Counted from the stretch's first letter, positions 46,751-56,741 are shown. The stretch is 64,000 bases of DNA from Pseudovibrio japonicus (GCF_014651595.1 NZ_BMXE01000008.1:186001-250000), one strand, 5' to 3'. Notes: generated from the letters alone by a model not told the origin. A program made the numbers and translations.

Positions 46751-46765
46751 CATAAGAAATTCTTA
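46751..46765. promoter_or_regulatory. 15-bp palindrome between katG and copA
   Basis: ATAAGAA-A-TTCTTAT is a perfect inverted repeat 149 bp upstream of katG and 112 bp upstream of copA. Its size and A+T content resemble operators of the Fur family (Irr, PerR) but the regulator is not determined. Confidence 0.4.
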
Positions 46766-46815
46766 TCAGCTAGAACGGAGGGGTAAAATTTCTTCTCAGC
46801 CTATACATTTTTCTC

Positions 46816-46846
46816 TTGACCTTCCAGTGACTGGAAGCATTAGGGT
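46816..46846 (+). promoter_or_regulatory. CueR/HmrR-type copper promoter of copA
   Basis: A -35 element TTGACC at 46816-46821 and a -10 element TAGGGT at 46841-46846 are 19 bp apart, and the perfect dyad CTTCCAG-TGA-CTGGAAG lies in the spacer (46821-46837). A long spacer with an embedded palindrome is the hallmark of MerR-family metal promoters. copA starts 30 bp downstream and the cognate regulator gene follows it. Confidence 0.88.
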
Positions 46847-46876
46847 GAGTTCAATTGAGAAGGAAAGGGGGAAATT

Positions 46877-49336
46877 ATGTCCCACAGTTCAACACTTAAA
46901 ATGCAAATTGAAGGCATGAATTGCGCCTCGTGCGTAGGTCGTATTGAAAAGGCTCTTAACAGTGCCTCAGGCGTGAGCAACGTCTCCGTCAACCTGGCCT
47001 CGGAGAGCGTACAAGTAAATTATGACGAGACCCTGACCCCTAAGGACGTCGCGGATACACTGCAGCAGGCCGGGTATCCCGCTGTTTCAGAGAGCATCAC
47101 GTTTGATGTGGCAAACATGAGCTGCGCCTCCTGCGTTGGGCGGGTAGAAAAAGCCTTGAAAGCCGGAGATGGTGTCCTCGAAGCCTCAGTTAATCTGGCA
47201 ACCGAGAGCGCAACCGTACGCTATGCTGCCGGGGCAATAACACCGGCCGCCATTGCAGAACTGTCGACCGCTGCTGGCTATCCAGCGACGTTGGAGAAGG
47301 CCGAGCCCACAGAAACGGCTGACCGCAAAGCCGACGAAATCCGTCACCTAAAAAACAAAGTGCTGCTTTCTGCTGCATTGGCACTGCCGGTTTTTCTGAT
47401 TGAAATGGGAAGCCATTTCATTCCCGGCGTACACACGCTCGTCGCCAATACCATTGGGATGCAGAACAGTTTCTACCTGCAGTTTGTTCTCACAACAATC
47501 GTGCTCTTCGGGCCCGGTCTCCAGTTCTACACGAAGGGGTTCCCATCACTCTTCAAGGGTGCCCCAGACATGAACTCGCTGGTAGCACTTGGCACAACGG
47601 CTGCCTATGTCTTTTCTCTGGTCTCGACATTTGCACCGCACATCCTGCCAGCTGGCACCGTGAATGTGTACTATGAAGCAGCGGCTGTTATCGTCGTCCT
47701 GATCCTGCTTGGCCGGTTTTTGGAAGCCCGCGCAAAGGGACGGACAGGCGAAGCCATCCAAACGCTCATTGGAATGCAGGCGAAAACGGCGCGTGTCCAG
47801 CGCAATGGTACAACCGTTGAAGTTCCAATCGAAGAGATCGTTGTTGGCGATGAAATCCAGGTGCGTCCAGGTGAGAAGATCGCAGTTGATGGCACAGTGA
47901 TCTCCGGCTCCTCATTTGTGGACGAAAGCATGATCACCGGTGAGCCAATTCCGGTCGAGAAGGCATCTGGAGATGAGGTTGTCGGCGCAACCATCAACGG
48001 CACCGGAGCCCTCAGCATTCGTGCGGGCAAAGTCGGAAACGACACTGTGCTCTCGCAGATCATTCAGATGGTGGAGCAGGCTCAGGGTGCAAAGCTGCCT
48101 ATTCAGGGTCTGGTTGATAAGATCACCGCGTGGTTTGTTCCAGCTGTAATCACCATTGCACTCATCACAATGGCTGTCTGGTTCCTGTTTGGTCCTGATC
48201 CTGCTCTTAGTCTGGCTCTGGTTGCCGGTGTTGCAGTGCTCATCATTGCCTGCCCATGTGCAATGGGTCTCGCAACACCAACTTCTATCATGGTTGGTAC
48301 AGGTCGTGCTGCAGAACTTGGTGTTCTGTTCCGTAAAGGCGATGCGTTGCAGATGCTTCAGGAAACCAAAGTTGTGGCTCTGGACAAGACCGGCACACTC
48401 ACTGCTGGCCACCCTGAACTAACCGACATCATCCTGCGGGATGGTATGGAAGAAAGCCATGTTCTGAAACTGATTGCTGCTGTTGAGCAAAACTCTGAGC
48501 ACCCAATTGCAAAGGCCATTGTGAAAGCCGCTCAGGAACGTGGGTTGGACCTGCCAACACCTGAGAGCTTCGACTCCCTAACCGGCTTCGGCGTAAGCGC
48601 AAGCGTAGACGGTCATGAGGTACTGGTCGGTGCAGATCGGTTGATGGAGCGCGAAGGCATCACCCTGGGCAAGCTCTTTGGTGAAGGAAGTGCTTTGGCA
48701 ACACACGGCAAAACACCACTGTACGCTGCCGTGGATGGTCAGATTGCAGCAGTAATCGCCGTTGCCGATCCAATCAAACCAACCACACCAGCCGCTATCA
48801 AAGCGCTTCATGCTTTGGGTCTGAAGGTTGCAATGATCACCGGTGATAACCAGAAGACAGCTGACGCAATTGCTGCTGAGCTTGGTATCGACACCGTAGT
48901 TGCCGAAGTGCTTCCGGACGGAAAGGTCCGTGCTCTGGAAGACCTGCGCAAAGGCGCCTCCGGTAAACTGGCTTTCGTCGGTGATGGCATCAACGATGCA
49001 CCAGCGCTTGCAGCTGCAGACGTTGGCATCGCAATCGGCACCGGTACTGATGTGGCGATTGAAGCGGCAGACGTTGTCCTGATGGCAGGGGATCTGAATG
49101 GTGTGGTCAATGCCTTCCACATCTCTCAGCAGACCATGCGCAACATCCGGCAGAACCTGTTCTGGGCCTTCGGCTACAACACATTGCTCATTCCAGTTGC
49201 AGCAGGTGTGTTATATCCCTTCGGAGGTCCGCTTCTCTCACCGGTGCTGGCCGCAGGAGCAATGGCACTGTCAAGCGTGTTTGTCTTGACCAACGCCCTG
49301 CGTCTCCGCTGGATCAAAGCGACAGCTGCACACTAA
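46877..49336 (+). CDS. copA: copper-exporting P-type ATPase
   Basis: An 819-residue P1B-type ATPase. Two N-terminal metal-binding HMA domains carry GMNCASC (~residues 13-19) and NMSCASC (~81). Membrane helices follow; the CPC motif is C459-P460-C461, phosphorylation motif DKTGT starts at D503, then HP in EHPIAKA, and GDGINDAP near 700. ATP-dependent export of Cu(I) from the cytoplasm is the family function. GGGGG precedes the ATG. The downstream MerR gene is two bases away, so both are controlled by the copper promoter. Confidence 0.96.
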   Translation: MSHSSTLKMQIEGMNCASCVGRIEKALNSASGVSNVSVNLASESVQVNYDETLTPKDVADTLQQAGYPAVSESITFDVANMSCASCVGRVEKALKAGDGVLEASVNLATESATVRYAAGAITPAAIAELSTAAGYPATLEKAEPTETADRKADEIRHLKNKVLLSAALALPVFLIEMGSHFIPGVHTLVANTIGMQNSFYLQFVLTTIVLFGPGLQFYTKGFPSLFKGAPDMNSLVALGTTAAYVFSLVSTFAPHILPAGTVNVYYEAAAVIVVLILLGRFLEARAKGRTGEAIQTLIGMQAKTARVQRNGTTVEVPIEEIVVGDEIQVRPGEKIAVDGTVISGSSFVDESMITGEPIPVEKASGDEVVGATINGTGALSIRAGKVGNDTVLSQIIQMVEQAQGAKLPIQGLVDKITAWFVPAVITIALITMAVWFLFGPDPALSLALVAGVAVLIIACPCAMGLATPTSIMVGTGRAAELGVLFRKGDALQMLQETKVVALDKTGTLTAGHPELTDIILRDGMEESHVLKLIAAVEQNSEHPIAKAIVKAAQERGLDLPTPESFDSLTGFGVSASVDGHEVLVGADRLMEREGITLGKLFGEGSALATHGKTPLYAAVDGQIAAVIAVADPIKPTTPAAIKALHALGLKVAMITGDNQKTADAIAAELGIDTVVAEVLPDGKVRALEDLRKGASGKLAFVGDGINDAPALAAADVGIAIGTGTDVAIEAADVVLMAGDLNGVVNAFHISQQTMRNIRQNLFWAFGYNTLLIPVAAGVLYPFGGPLLSPVLAAGAMALSSVFVLTNALRLRWIKATAAH

Positions 49337-49352
49337 AATGGACGGAATGACG

Positions 49353-49748
49353 ATGAATATTGGCGAAGTAGCAGAACGCTCTGGCATCCCAACCAAAACC
49401 ATTCGGTACTACGAGGATATTGGTTTTCTTCGTCCCAAACGGAATGAAAACGGATACCGGATCTTTGAAGACACCGAACTGCACAAGCTGATATTCATTG
49501 GCCGTGCTCGCTCCCTTGGGTTCAACATTGAAGAGTGCCGGGCCTTACTGGCACTCTATGATGATAAAGAGCGCGGAAGTTCGGATGTGAAACTCATCGC
49601 AAAACAGCACGTCCAAGAGATTGAACGCAAAATCACTGACCTTATCGCTATGCGCGATACGCTCACCCATCTGATAGACGCCTGTGCTGGCGACCATCGC
49701 CCCGATTGTCCGATCCTCGACAACCTGAGTGATGTGAAGACGAACTAA
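49353..49748 (+). CDS. cueR: copper-sensing MerR regulator (CueR/HmrR)
   Basis: A 131-residue MerR-family regulator. Residues 1-40 form the winged helix-turn-helix (MNIGEVAERSGIPTKTIRYYEDIGFL). The C-terminal metal loop CAGDHRPDCP has two cysteines eight residues apart, the Cu(I)/Ag(I) binding pair typical of CueR/HmrR. The ATG at 49353 is preceded by GGACGGA; an earlier ATG at 49338 starts two bases after the copA stop. The product very probably activates the promoter at 46816-46846. Confidence 0.92.
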   Translation: MNIGEVAERSGIPTKTIRYYEDIGFLRPKRNENGYRIFEDTELHKLIFIGRARSLGFNIEECRALLALYDDKERGSSDVKLIAKQHVQEIERKITDLIAMRDTLTHLIDACAGDHRPDCPILDNLSDVKTN

Positions 49749-49790
49749 GCTAGCCGCAAAACGTGGCGCCCCATCGCACCACCAGATCAT

Positions 49791-49829
49791 AAAAACAGCG
49801 CACGGATTGAGTTCCTTGCGCTGTTTTTG
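49791..49829. terminator. bidirectional terminator between cueR and cstA
   Basis: AAAAACAGCGCA and TGCGCTGTTTTT pair around about 14 bases. It lies between convergent cueR and cstA and carries a T-tract on both strands. Confidence 0.85.
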
Positions 49830-49856
49830 TCTCTGGAGACTGAGAAGACCAGTGGG

Positions 49857-51302
49857 CTATTCACCGGGCTCAGGAACGTCTTCGTGATCCAGCGTCCTGC
49901 CTTTAATCCTCTTCCATAAGCCTGAGAGAATTAGAAGTGCTGTAAGCATACCAGCGATGGTGGAGAGCGTCATTGGCAGATCAAGGCCAAGATCGCTGGA
50001 GTTCAGAATGTAGGTCACAACAACGGTGGTCATGAAGAGCGCTGGAATGGTGCAGATCCAGTGCAGCTTGTTATGCCGTAGCATGTAAGCGGCAGCGGTC
50101 CACAGCATCAAGGCAGCTGTCGCCTGATTGGCCACGCCGAAGTAACGCCACAGGATCCCAAAGTCGATCTGAGTGAGAATTGCACCGCCAATGAACAGAG
50201 GCAAAGCCAAAAGCAGCCGTGCCTGAATCAGATGCTGAGGGATATGGAAGTACTCAGCAAGGATGAGGCGGGAAGAGCGGAACGCCGTGTCTCCAGAGGT
50301 GATTGGCAGAATAATCACCCCAAGAATGGCGAGGAAACCACCAAATGCGCCCAGAAGGCCATTGGAGGCTTCATAAACAAGGTTGGCAGGGTTTTCTCCC
50401 ATCCCAACGGCAAGCCCTTCAACACCGCCGAAGAAAGACAGCGCGATTGCACACCAGATGATCGCAATAATACCTTCACCGATCATGGCGCCATAGAACA
50501 CGAAGCGACCGTTATGTTCGTTTTCCATGCAACGCGCCATGAGTGGGGACTGGGTGGCATGGAAACCCGAGATTGCGCCGCAAGCAACAATGATGAACAA
50601 AGCTGGCCACAGCGGCATGTCATTCGGGTTCAGGTTTTGGAAGAAGTTGGCTGCTTCAACACCCGGAAGCATGGAATGCTCACTGGATACCACCAGTGCA
50701 ACTGTCAGGCCGATGGACATGAACAACAACAGCGCACCAAATACCGGGTAGAACCGACCAATGATCTTGTCGACAGGAACAATGGTTGCCACCAGATAGT
50801 AAGCAAAGATGCAAACCAGAAAGATGGTTACGTTAAGGCCAGTCAAACGGCTAAGCAGGCCGGCGGGTGCAGAAACAAACACCACACCTACAAGCAGCAG
50901 AACTACAATTGCAAAGATATTCGAGACATGCTTTGCATGGCTGCCAAGGTACTTACCTGCAAGGTTTGGCACAGACTGTCCTTTGTTGCGAACGGACAAC
51001 ATGCCAGAAAAGTAATCATGCACACCGCCCGCAAAAATGCAGCCAAACACAATCCAGAGCATGGCTGCCGGGCCATATAGCGCACCAAGGATAGGGCCAA
51101 ATATCGGCCCAACACCTGCGATATTCAGCAGCTGGATCAAATAGACTTTCTTGGTGGACATGCGCACGTAATCGACACCGTCTGCATGCGAATGGGCAGG
51201 GGTCAGGCGAGCGGGCCTTGTTCCAAAAATCTTCTCGACAAACACGCCATAGGTAAAGTAGCCGCCAATCAACAGGCCAATACTTAAGAGAAACCAGGAC
51301 AC
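49857..51302 (-). CDS. CstA-family transporter (carbon starvation protein A)
   Basis: A 481-residue inner-membrane protein with some 12-14 helices. PIFGPILGALYGPAAMLWIVFG (~67-88) and VHDYFSGMLSVRNKGQS (~94-110), and AIWCAIALSFFGG later, match the CstA domain. This is the short subfamily; E. coli CstA has about 700 residues. It contributes to peptide or pyruvate uptake in relatives, so substrate is uncertain. The gene is alone; a promoter should lie in the 800-bp gap upstream. Confidence 0.85.
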   Translation of the reverse strand: MSWFLLSIGLLIGGYFTYGVFVEKIFGTRPARLTPAHSHADGVDYVRMSTKKVYLIQLLNIAGVGPIFGPILGALYGPAAMLWIVFGCIFAGGVHDYFSGMLSVRNKGQSVPNLAGKYLGSHAKHVSNIFAIVVLLLVGVVFVSAPAGLLSRLTGLNVTIFLVCIFAYYLVATIVPVDKIIGRFYPVFGALLLFMSIGLTVALVVSSEHSMLPGVEAANFFQNLNPNDMPLWPALFIIVACGAISGFHATQSPLMARCMENEHNGRFVFYGAMIGEGIIAIIWCAIALSFFGGVEGLAVGMGENPANLVYEASNGLLGAFGGFLAILGVIILPITSGDTAFRSSRLILAEYFHIPQHLIQARLLLALPLFIGGAILTQIDFGILWRYFGVANQATAALMLWTAAAYMLRHNKLHWICTIPALFMTTVVVTYILNSSDLGLDLPMTLSTIAGMLTALLILSGLWKRIKGRTLDHEDVPEPGE

Positions 51303-52161
51303 CTTTTTTCCTCCGCAGTCATCAGGGTGTCATTTGACCGTTTTTTAGGCGGTTAATTCGCAGGTATCAGCAATGCGACGATAATGCGCTGCCTAGCAGT
51401 ATCTAAGAGAAAAAAGAGGTTAAGTAACATGCTAAAGCTTCAGGTAAATCTGAGCTATTACTGATCCTAACTACTTATAATAACTCATGAATAACAAGAT
51501 ATTGTTACTGACTCTTCGGGCAATTTCCTAACATGGCAAACTTGCTTTCATTGGCCTCCACACCTTTTATCCAGACTGGCTTGCGTACTGCAATATTACC
51601 GTGATCGCTCCAAAACGAAGCCAGGTGCGCGTCTGCTGAATTCGTTGCCAGACTTGCAACCACAAGTGTATTTGTCGCGTTGCAGAAGTCGGGTCGAAAG
51701 TACATCCAAATTCGCAGCCTATTAGACCTAAGTATTCTCGACGTAAGTAGGCTTGCTCAGCCACTCGACTGGTAACAAACTGATAGATGCAACTGGCTCA
51801 ATTGGGGGTAGTCACTTGATCTTGTAAAATCTCAATCCTGACCTTCGGGACACGACGCAAAACTCTTTGAAAGGGTGGGCAGGTCTTGGCTGGCAGTTAG
51901 CTGCACGCAAGGATCTGCGGGGAACCACAAAAGGCAGATGCAAGCTAGTCCTTTAAAAACAAAGACTTTTTGCGGTGAAGTCGCACCCTTATGTGCTCTT
52001 CGGCTAGCAGGATTTGGACGATAAGCAAGATCAAAAACCAGTCTCAGAGCCAGCTGGTCAGTGGGAGGAACTGGCCACTACGAGCAAATTTAGCTTGAGA
52101 TTTGGGGCGTGGATCGCACCGTAAGGTCAACTTCTATCCGGCCCCAAATGGGAGGAGAGTA
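51303..52161. other. 859-bp intergenic region with gene remains
   Basis: Between divergent cstA and the DUF4212 operon. It contains the decayed gene described at 51505-51764 and no other convincing gene. The right part (51800-52100) shows no ORF longer than about 40 residues, no repeat and no RNA I recognise. Confidence 0.5.
51505..51764 (-). pseudogene. possible frameshifted remnant of a secreted protein
   Basis: On the minus strand one frame (51764 leftward) reads AEQAYLRREYLGLIGCEFGC and then runs into a neighbouring frame (from about 51700) reading RPDFCNATNTLVVASLATNS and ending AMLGNCPKSQ with a stop at 51505. Joined they give a plausible protein with several cysteines. A single indel near 51700 would explain the split. 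I do not recognise the family; it may be chance. Confidence 0.3.
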
Positions 52162-52422
52162 ATGTCTGATAACTCATCCAAAAACGCATATTGGTCGGCC
52201 AATATGCGCATCATCAAAATCAGCCTTGTCATATGGGCGTTGGTTTCATTCGGGTTTGGCATTCTGCTGCGCCCATTGTTGAGCGGCATTTCTGTCGGTG
52301 GAACTGATTTGGGCTTTTGGTTCGCACAGCAAGGTTCCATTCTGGTCTTTCTGGCGATCATCTTTTTCTACGCATGGCGTATGAATCGTCTCGACCGTGA
52401 ACACGGCGTTGAAGAAGAATAG
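52162..52422 (+). CDS. DUF4212 small subunit of a solute symporter
   Basis: An 86-residue protein with two membrane helices (residues ~13-35 and ~51-72; the second followed by RMNRLDREHGVEEE). It matches DUF4212, the small partner of the VC_2705-type sodium:solute symporters found directly in front of them. GGAGGAGAG lies 5 bp before the ATG. The symporter gene starts 14 bp after the stop. Confidence 0.9.
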   Translation: MSDNSSKNAYWSANMRIIKISLVIWALVSFGFGILLRPLLSGISVGGTDLGFWFAQQGSILVFLAIIFFYAWRMNRLDREHGVEEE

Positions 52423-52436
52423 GGGCTTCGTAGAAC

Positions 52437-54224
52437 ATGGATCAGTTTACCATTAACTTGTTCTTTGTAGGCAGCTCCTTTGCTCTCTACATCGGCATCG
52501 CGATCTGGGCTCGGGCGGGCTCCACATCAGAATTTTATGCAGCTGGTCGGGGTGTTCACCCTGTCACCAACGGCATGGCAACCGCTGCGGACTGGATGTC
52601 TGCTGCATCATTCATTTCCATGGCTGGGCTTATCGCTTTCACCGGCTATGACAACTCATCCTACCTGATGGGTTGGACCGGCGGCTACGTTCTGCTGGCG
52701 CTGCTACTGGCACCATACCTGCGCAAGTTCGGCAAGTTTACCGTTTCCGAGTTCATCGGTGACCGCTTCTACAGCCAGACAGCCCGTATCGTTGCTGTTG
52801 TGTGTCTGATCGTTGCATCCACCACCTACGTGATCGGTCAGATGACCGGCGTTGGCGTTGCGTTTGGCCGCTTCCTTGAGGTTGAGAACACAACAGGCCT
52901 GCTGATCGGCGCATGTGTGGTGTTCGCCTACGCAGTGTTTGGCGGCATGAAGGGCGTGACCTATACGCAGGTCGCTCAGTATGTGGTACTCATCACCGCC
53001 TACACCATTCCGGCAATCTTCATCTCCTTGCAGCTGACTGGCAATCCGGTCCCGGGCCTCGGCCTGTTTGGCAATGACGTTGCAAGCGGTGAGCCTTTGT
53101 TGACCAAGCTCAATCAGATTGTGACTGAGCTGGGCTTTAACTCTTACACCTCAAGCAACGCCGACACCCTCAACATGGTGCTCTTCACCCTGTCCCTGAT
53201 GATCGGTACTGCAGGTCTGCCGCACGTGATCATGCGCTTCTTCACCGTGCCAAAAGTGTCAGATGCACGTTGGTCTGCAGGTTGGGCGCTGGTGTTCATT
53301 GCCCTGCTTTACATCACCGCACCTGCGGTAGGTGCGATGGCACGTCTCAACATCACCGAGATGATGTGGCCAAACGGCGGCGTCAACGGTGGGGCAGTTG
53401 CTGTCGAACAGATCGAGAAGGATCCAAAATACGACTGGATGCACACCTGGCAGAAGACAGGACTTCTGAACTGGGAAGACAAGAACGGCGATGGCAAGAT
53501 CCAGTACTACAATGACAAAAACGCCGACATGGAGACACTGGCGAGCGAAAAAGGCTGGGCTGGCAACGAACTGACAAAGTTCAACCGGGACATTCTGGTG
53601 CTGGCAAACCCTGAAATCGCCAACCTACCGGGTTGGGTGATCGGTTTGGTGGCAGCTGGTGGTCTTGCAGCAGCGCTGTCAACCGCAGCAGGCCTCTTGC
53701 TTGCGATCTCCTCTGCGGTCAGCCATGACCTGATCAAGGGCGCAATCAAGCCTTCGATCTCGGAGAAAGGCGAACTCCTGTCTGCGCGCTTGGCAATGGC
53801 AGTGGCAATCGGTGTGGCAACGTATCTGGGTCTGAACCCTCCAGGCTTTGCTGCACAAACGGTGGCGCTGGCATTTGGTCTTGCAGCTGCGTCCATCTTC
53901 CCGGCACTGATGATGGGTATCTTCTCAACCCGCGTCAACAACACCGGGGCTGTGGCTGGTATGCTGGCTGGTTTGGTCGTCACCCTTGTCTATATCTTCC
54001 TGCACAAGGGCTGGTTCTTCATTCCAGACACCAACAGCTTCACTGATGCTGACCCGCTTCTGGGTACGATCAAGTCCACATCCTTCGGTGCAATCGGCGC
54101 AGCGGTAAACTTCGCTGTCGCTTACACCGTGACCGGCATGACCAAGGAAACCCCGCAGGTCATCAAGGATCTGGTTGAAAGCGTGCGCATCCCACGTGGT
54201 GCAGGCGCAGCACAGGACCATTGA
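52437..54224 (+). CDS. sodium:solute symporter (VC_2705/ActP type)
   Basis: A 595-residue symporter with about 13 helices. YAAGRGVHPVTNGMATAADWMSAASFISMAGL (~31-62) is the sodium-binding core seen in ActP-like permeases for acetate or other short-chain acids. Unusually, the loop after ~helix 9 contains DKNGDGKIQYYN (residues 348-359), which matches a calcium-binding EF-hand loop. Its small partner is the DUF4212 gene. The operon goes on with a cNMP/CBS protein and an exonuclease-fusion. Substrate inferred from family only. Confidence 0.9.
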   Translation: MDQFTINLFFVGSSFALYIGIAIWARAGSTSEFYAAGRGVHPVTNGMATAADWMSAASFISMAGLIAFTGYDNSSYLMGWTGGYVLLALLLAPYLRKFGKFTVSEFIGDRFYSQTARIVAVVCLIVASTTYVIGQMTGVGVAFGRFLEVENTTGLLIGACVVFAYAVFGGMKGVTYTQVAQYVVLITAYTIPAIFISLQLTGNPVPGLGLFGNDVASGEPLLTKLNQIVTELGFNSYTSSNADTLNMVLFTLSLMIGTAGLPHVIMRFFTVPKVSDARWSAGWALVFIALLYITAPAVGAMARLNITEMMWPNGGVNGGAVAVEQIEKDPKYDWMHTWQKTGLLNWEDKNGDGKIQYYNDKNADMETLASEKGWAGNELTKFNRDILVLANPEIANLPGWVIGLVAAGGLAAALSTAAGLLLAISSAVSHDLIKGAIKPSISEKGELLSARLAMAVAIGVATYLGLNPPGFAAQTVALAFGLAAASIFPALMMGIFSTRVNNTGAVAGMLAGLVVTLVYIFLHKGWFFIPDTNSFTDADPLLGTIKSTSFGAIGAAVNFAVAYTVTGMTKETPQVIKDLVESVRIPRGAGAAQDH

Positions 54225-54231
54225 TGGAAGT

Positions 54232-54300
54232 TGCGGGCCGCTGATTTTCGGTGGCCCGCAGTCTCTTAAACCTGTCTTGCCCGGTTTAGATTGGGCAGGA
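54232..54300 (+). terminator. hairpins between symporter and DUF294 genes
   Basis: TGCGGGCC (54232-54239) pairs with GGCCCGCA (54253-54260), then a second short stem TGCCC/GGGCA lies at about 54278-54298. Neither has a T-tract, so they may stop 3' decay or attenuate rather than terminate fully. Confidence 0.45.
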
Positions 54301-54328
54301 CATCTTTCTCCCAGTTGAAGGTGGAGCC

Positions 54329-56158
54329 ATGCCTCTAACACCAGAGCAAGTCCTGCGGTTCCTGAAATCGGTCCACCCCTATGACACGTTGTCTGAGGGT
54401 GATCTGGAGGCTTTGTCCTCTCAGATAGAGGTGTGGGAACGGGCAGCTGGCACCAACATTTATGAGTTGGGAGAGGAATTACCTGGTCTCTTTCTAATCT
54501 TTGACGGCGCAGTCGAGATCCGGGATGAGAATGATGCAGTCATAAGCCGCCTTGGAATACGCAACTCATTCGGCGAACGAGGCTTGTTTTTGGATGGACG
54601 CGCAGTCACATCCGCAAGGGCAGGGGACCAGACAACGCTTCTGGTTGTGCCGCATACACGTTTGACAGAGCTGATTGCCTCCCATCAAACCGTTGCGCGC
54701 TTCTTTGACAGAACTCAGAAAGCCCGCAGTCGTGAAAATGATCTGGTCATCATACCCGTCGAAACTTTTATGGCGCCAAACCCGATTACATGCCGCCCTG
54801 AAGATACAGTACAAGATGCCGCCACCCGAATGCGCGATGCTCGCGTATCCTCGCTTTGTGTGACAGATAACGAAGGAAGGCTGATCGGTATCATCACTCT
54901 GCGTGATCTGTCCTTCAAAGTTTTAGCCTCCGCGCTCCCGGTGGAGACACCAATTGAAGCGGTGATGACGGCAAACCCAATCACACTTACCCCCTCAGCT
55001 ATCGGGTCAGACCTGCTCCATCTCATGATGGAGCAGCGCATTGGACACGTTCCCATTGTCGAAGGTGGGCGTTTGGTCGGAATGGTAACACAAACCGATC
55101 TCACTCGTTTTCAGGCAATCAGCTCTGCTGAGTTGGTCAGCCAAATTGCCGTAGCAAGGGATGCTGATGAGATTGCGCGTGCAACAGCACGCATACCCAA
55201 CCTGCTGGTGCAGCTGGTCGCAGCTGGTAGTCGGCACGAAATCGTAACACGCCTGATCACGGATATTGCTGATGCAGCAACACGCCGCCTGCTGACACTT
55301 GCCGAAGAAAAACTCGGCCCGCCACCAGTGCCTTATCTCTGGCTTGCCTGCGGCTCTCAAGGACGCCGTGAACAGACCGGTGTCAGCGATCAGGATAACT
55401 GCCTCATTTTGGATGACCGCGTCACCGATGCGCAGCGTGAAGGCTATTTTGCGGATCTGGCACAACTTGTCTGTGATGGCCTCAACACCAGCGGCTACGT
55501 CTTTTGTCCCGGTGACATGATGGCGACCAACCCGCGCTGGAGCCAACCACTTGCCGTCTGGAAGAGCTATTTCGAAGGCTGGATCAAAACACCTGATCCG
55601 GAAGCCCAGATGCTCAGTTCGGTTATGTTCGACCTCAGGCCAATTGGCGGTGATACGAGCCTCTTCGAAGACCTGCAGGCCCAGACACTGGAAGCGTCGA
55701 GCAGAAATTCGATCTTCGTGGCGCACATGATCAGCAACTCACTCAAGCACACTCCACCACTGAGTTTGCTGCGCGGTTTGGCAACAATCCGCTCCGGCGA
55801 GCATAAGAACTCACTTGATATGAAACACAACGGAGTGGTGCCGGTGGTTGATTTGGCCCGCATTTATGCCTTGCAGGGGCAGATCGGAGCCGTCAATACA
55901 CGCGCACGCCTAGAAGAGGCCCGTGAGACTGGCCAGCTGAGTAAGTCTGGTGCCGGAGATCTTCTGGACGCCTATGATTTAATTGCCGAGACCCGCATCC
56001 AGCATCAGGCAGATCTGGTGAAACAAGGCGCTCAGCCAGACAATTTCCTGCAACCCTCAACCCTGTCAGACTTCGAGCGATCCCATGTGCGCGATGCGTT
56101 TGTCGTCGTAAAATCAATGCAGTCGGCAATCGGGCATGGCCGCGGAATGCTGAGTTAG
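54329..56158 (+). CDS. cNMP-binding, CBS and DUF294 nucleotidyltransferase-like protein
   Basis: A 609-residue soluble protein. Residues ~15-120 look like a cyclic-nucleotide-binding domain (SFGERGLFLDGRAVTSARAGDQTTLLVV). Two CBS repeats follow (ITCRPEDTVQDAATRM and GHVPIVEGGRLVGMVT; ~145-265). Residues ~290-430 match the DUF294 nucleotidyltransferase-like domain with LACGSQGRREQTGVSDQDN (GSxxRxE and DQD), and a C-terminal DUF294-associated domain follows. The same arrangement accompanies symporters of the VC_2705 type in other bacteria, suggesting a role in sensing or adjusting uptake. The enzyme reaction is unknown. Confidence 0.9.
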   Translation: MPLTPEQVLRFLKSVHPYDTLSEGDLEALSSQIEVWERAAGTNIYELGEELPGLFLIFDGAVEIRDENDAVISRLGIRNSFGERGLFLDGRAVTSARAGDQTTLLVVPHTRLTELIASHQTVARFFDRTQKARSRENDLVIIPVETFMAPNPITCRPEDTVQDAATRMRDARVSSLCVTDNEGRLIGIITLRDLSFKVLASALPVETPIEAVMTANPITLTPSAIGSDLLHLMMEQRIGHVPIVEGGRLVGMVTQTDLTRFQAISSAELVSQIAVARDADEIARATARIPNLLVQLVAAGSRHEIVTRLITDIADAATRRLLTLAEEKLGPPPVPYLWLACGSQGRREQTGVSDQDNCLILDDRVTDAQREGYFADLAQLVCDGLNTSGYVFCPGDMMATNPRWSQPLAVWKSYFEGWIKTPDPEAQMLSSVMFDLRPIGGDTSLFEDLQAQTLEASSRNSIFVAHMISNSLKHTPPLSLLRGLATIRSGEHKNSLDMKHNGVVPVVDLARIYALQGQIGAVNTRARLEEARETGQLSKSGAGDLLDAYDLIAETRIQHQADLVKQGAQPDNFLQPSTLSDFERSHVRDAFVVVKSMQSAIGHGRGMLS

Positions 56159-56219
56159 AACATAATGAAAAAGGCTGGAGTTCTATGAAGAACGACCATA
56201 AAGGCCGGAGAGGAAAAGC

Positions 56220-56741
56220 ATGTTTCTTGAATTGATCGCAACCTTCGTTGCAGGCATTGCCGGGGCTGGTCTTGTGATGCTGATCAATCATGTCCTCGGT
56301 GGACGCCTGCCAAGATGGTTTGCGCCGGTTGCCGCCGGGCTAGCTATGCTTTTGACCACCATCTCAAGTGAGTACAGTTGGTTTGAGCGCACCAAAGACA
56401 CGCTGCCGGACGGAGTGATTGTCGCCCAGACAGTAGAAAGCAAGGCCTTCTACCGTCCGTGGACCTATCTCTACCCAATCACCGAAAGGTTTGTCGCAAT
56501 CGACACAGCCACAATCCAGCGGCACCCGGACCAACCGGACATGCGATTGGCAAACGCCTACTTCTTTGGCCGCTGGGCTCCGGTGAACAGGCTGCCAGTC
56601 CTCACAGATTGCCAAACCAGTCGCCGCGCAGCACTGACCGACGGCATTACCTTTGAAGACGGCGGAACCATCTCAGGAGCACAATGGGTCACGGCCTCAG
56701 AAGGGGATCAGATTATCACTACAATTTGTGGAGCGGGATAA
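56220..56741 (+). CDS. small membrane protein of the symporter operon
   Basis: A 173-residue protein. Two membrane segments at ~3-24 and ~33-48 (MFLELIATFVAGIAGAGLVMLI, WFAPVAAGLAMLL), then a soluble region with PDGVIVAQTVESKAFYRPWTYLYP and two cysteines. The family is not recognised by name. AGAGGA precedes the ATG, and its stop overlaps the ATG of the exonuclease gene by one base. Confidence 0.7.
   Translation: MFLELIATFVAGIAGAGLVMLINHVLGGRLPRWFAPVAAGLAMLLTTISSEYSWFERTKDTLPDGVIVAQTVESKAFYRPWTYLYPITERFVAIDTATIQRHPDQPDMRLANAYFFGRWAPVNRLPVLTDCQTSRRAALTDGITFEDGGTISGAQWVTASEGDQIITTICGAG

Noticed and set aside
50232-51080. A 282-residue plus-strand frame
   Set aside because: It lies entirely antisense to the CstA-family gene and has the low-complexity His/Gln/Asn pattern of a shadow.
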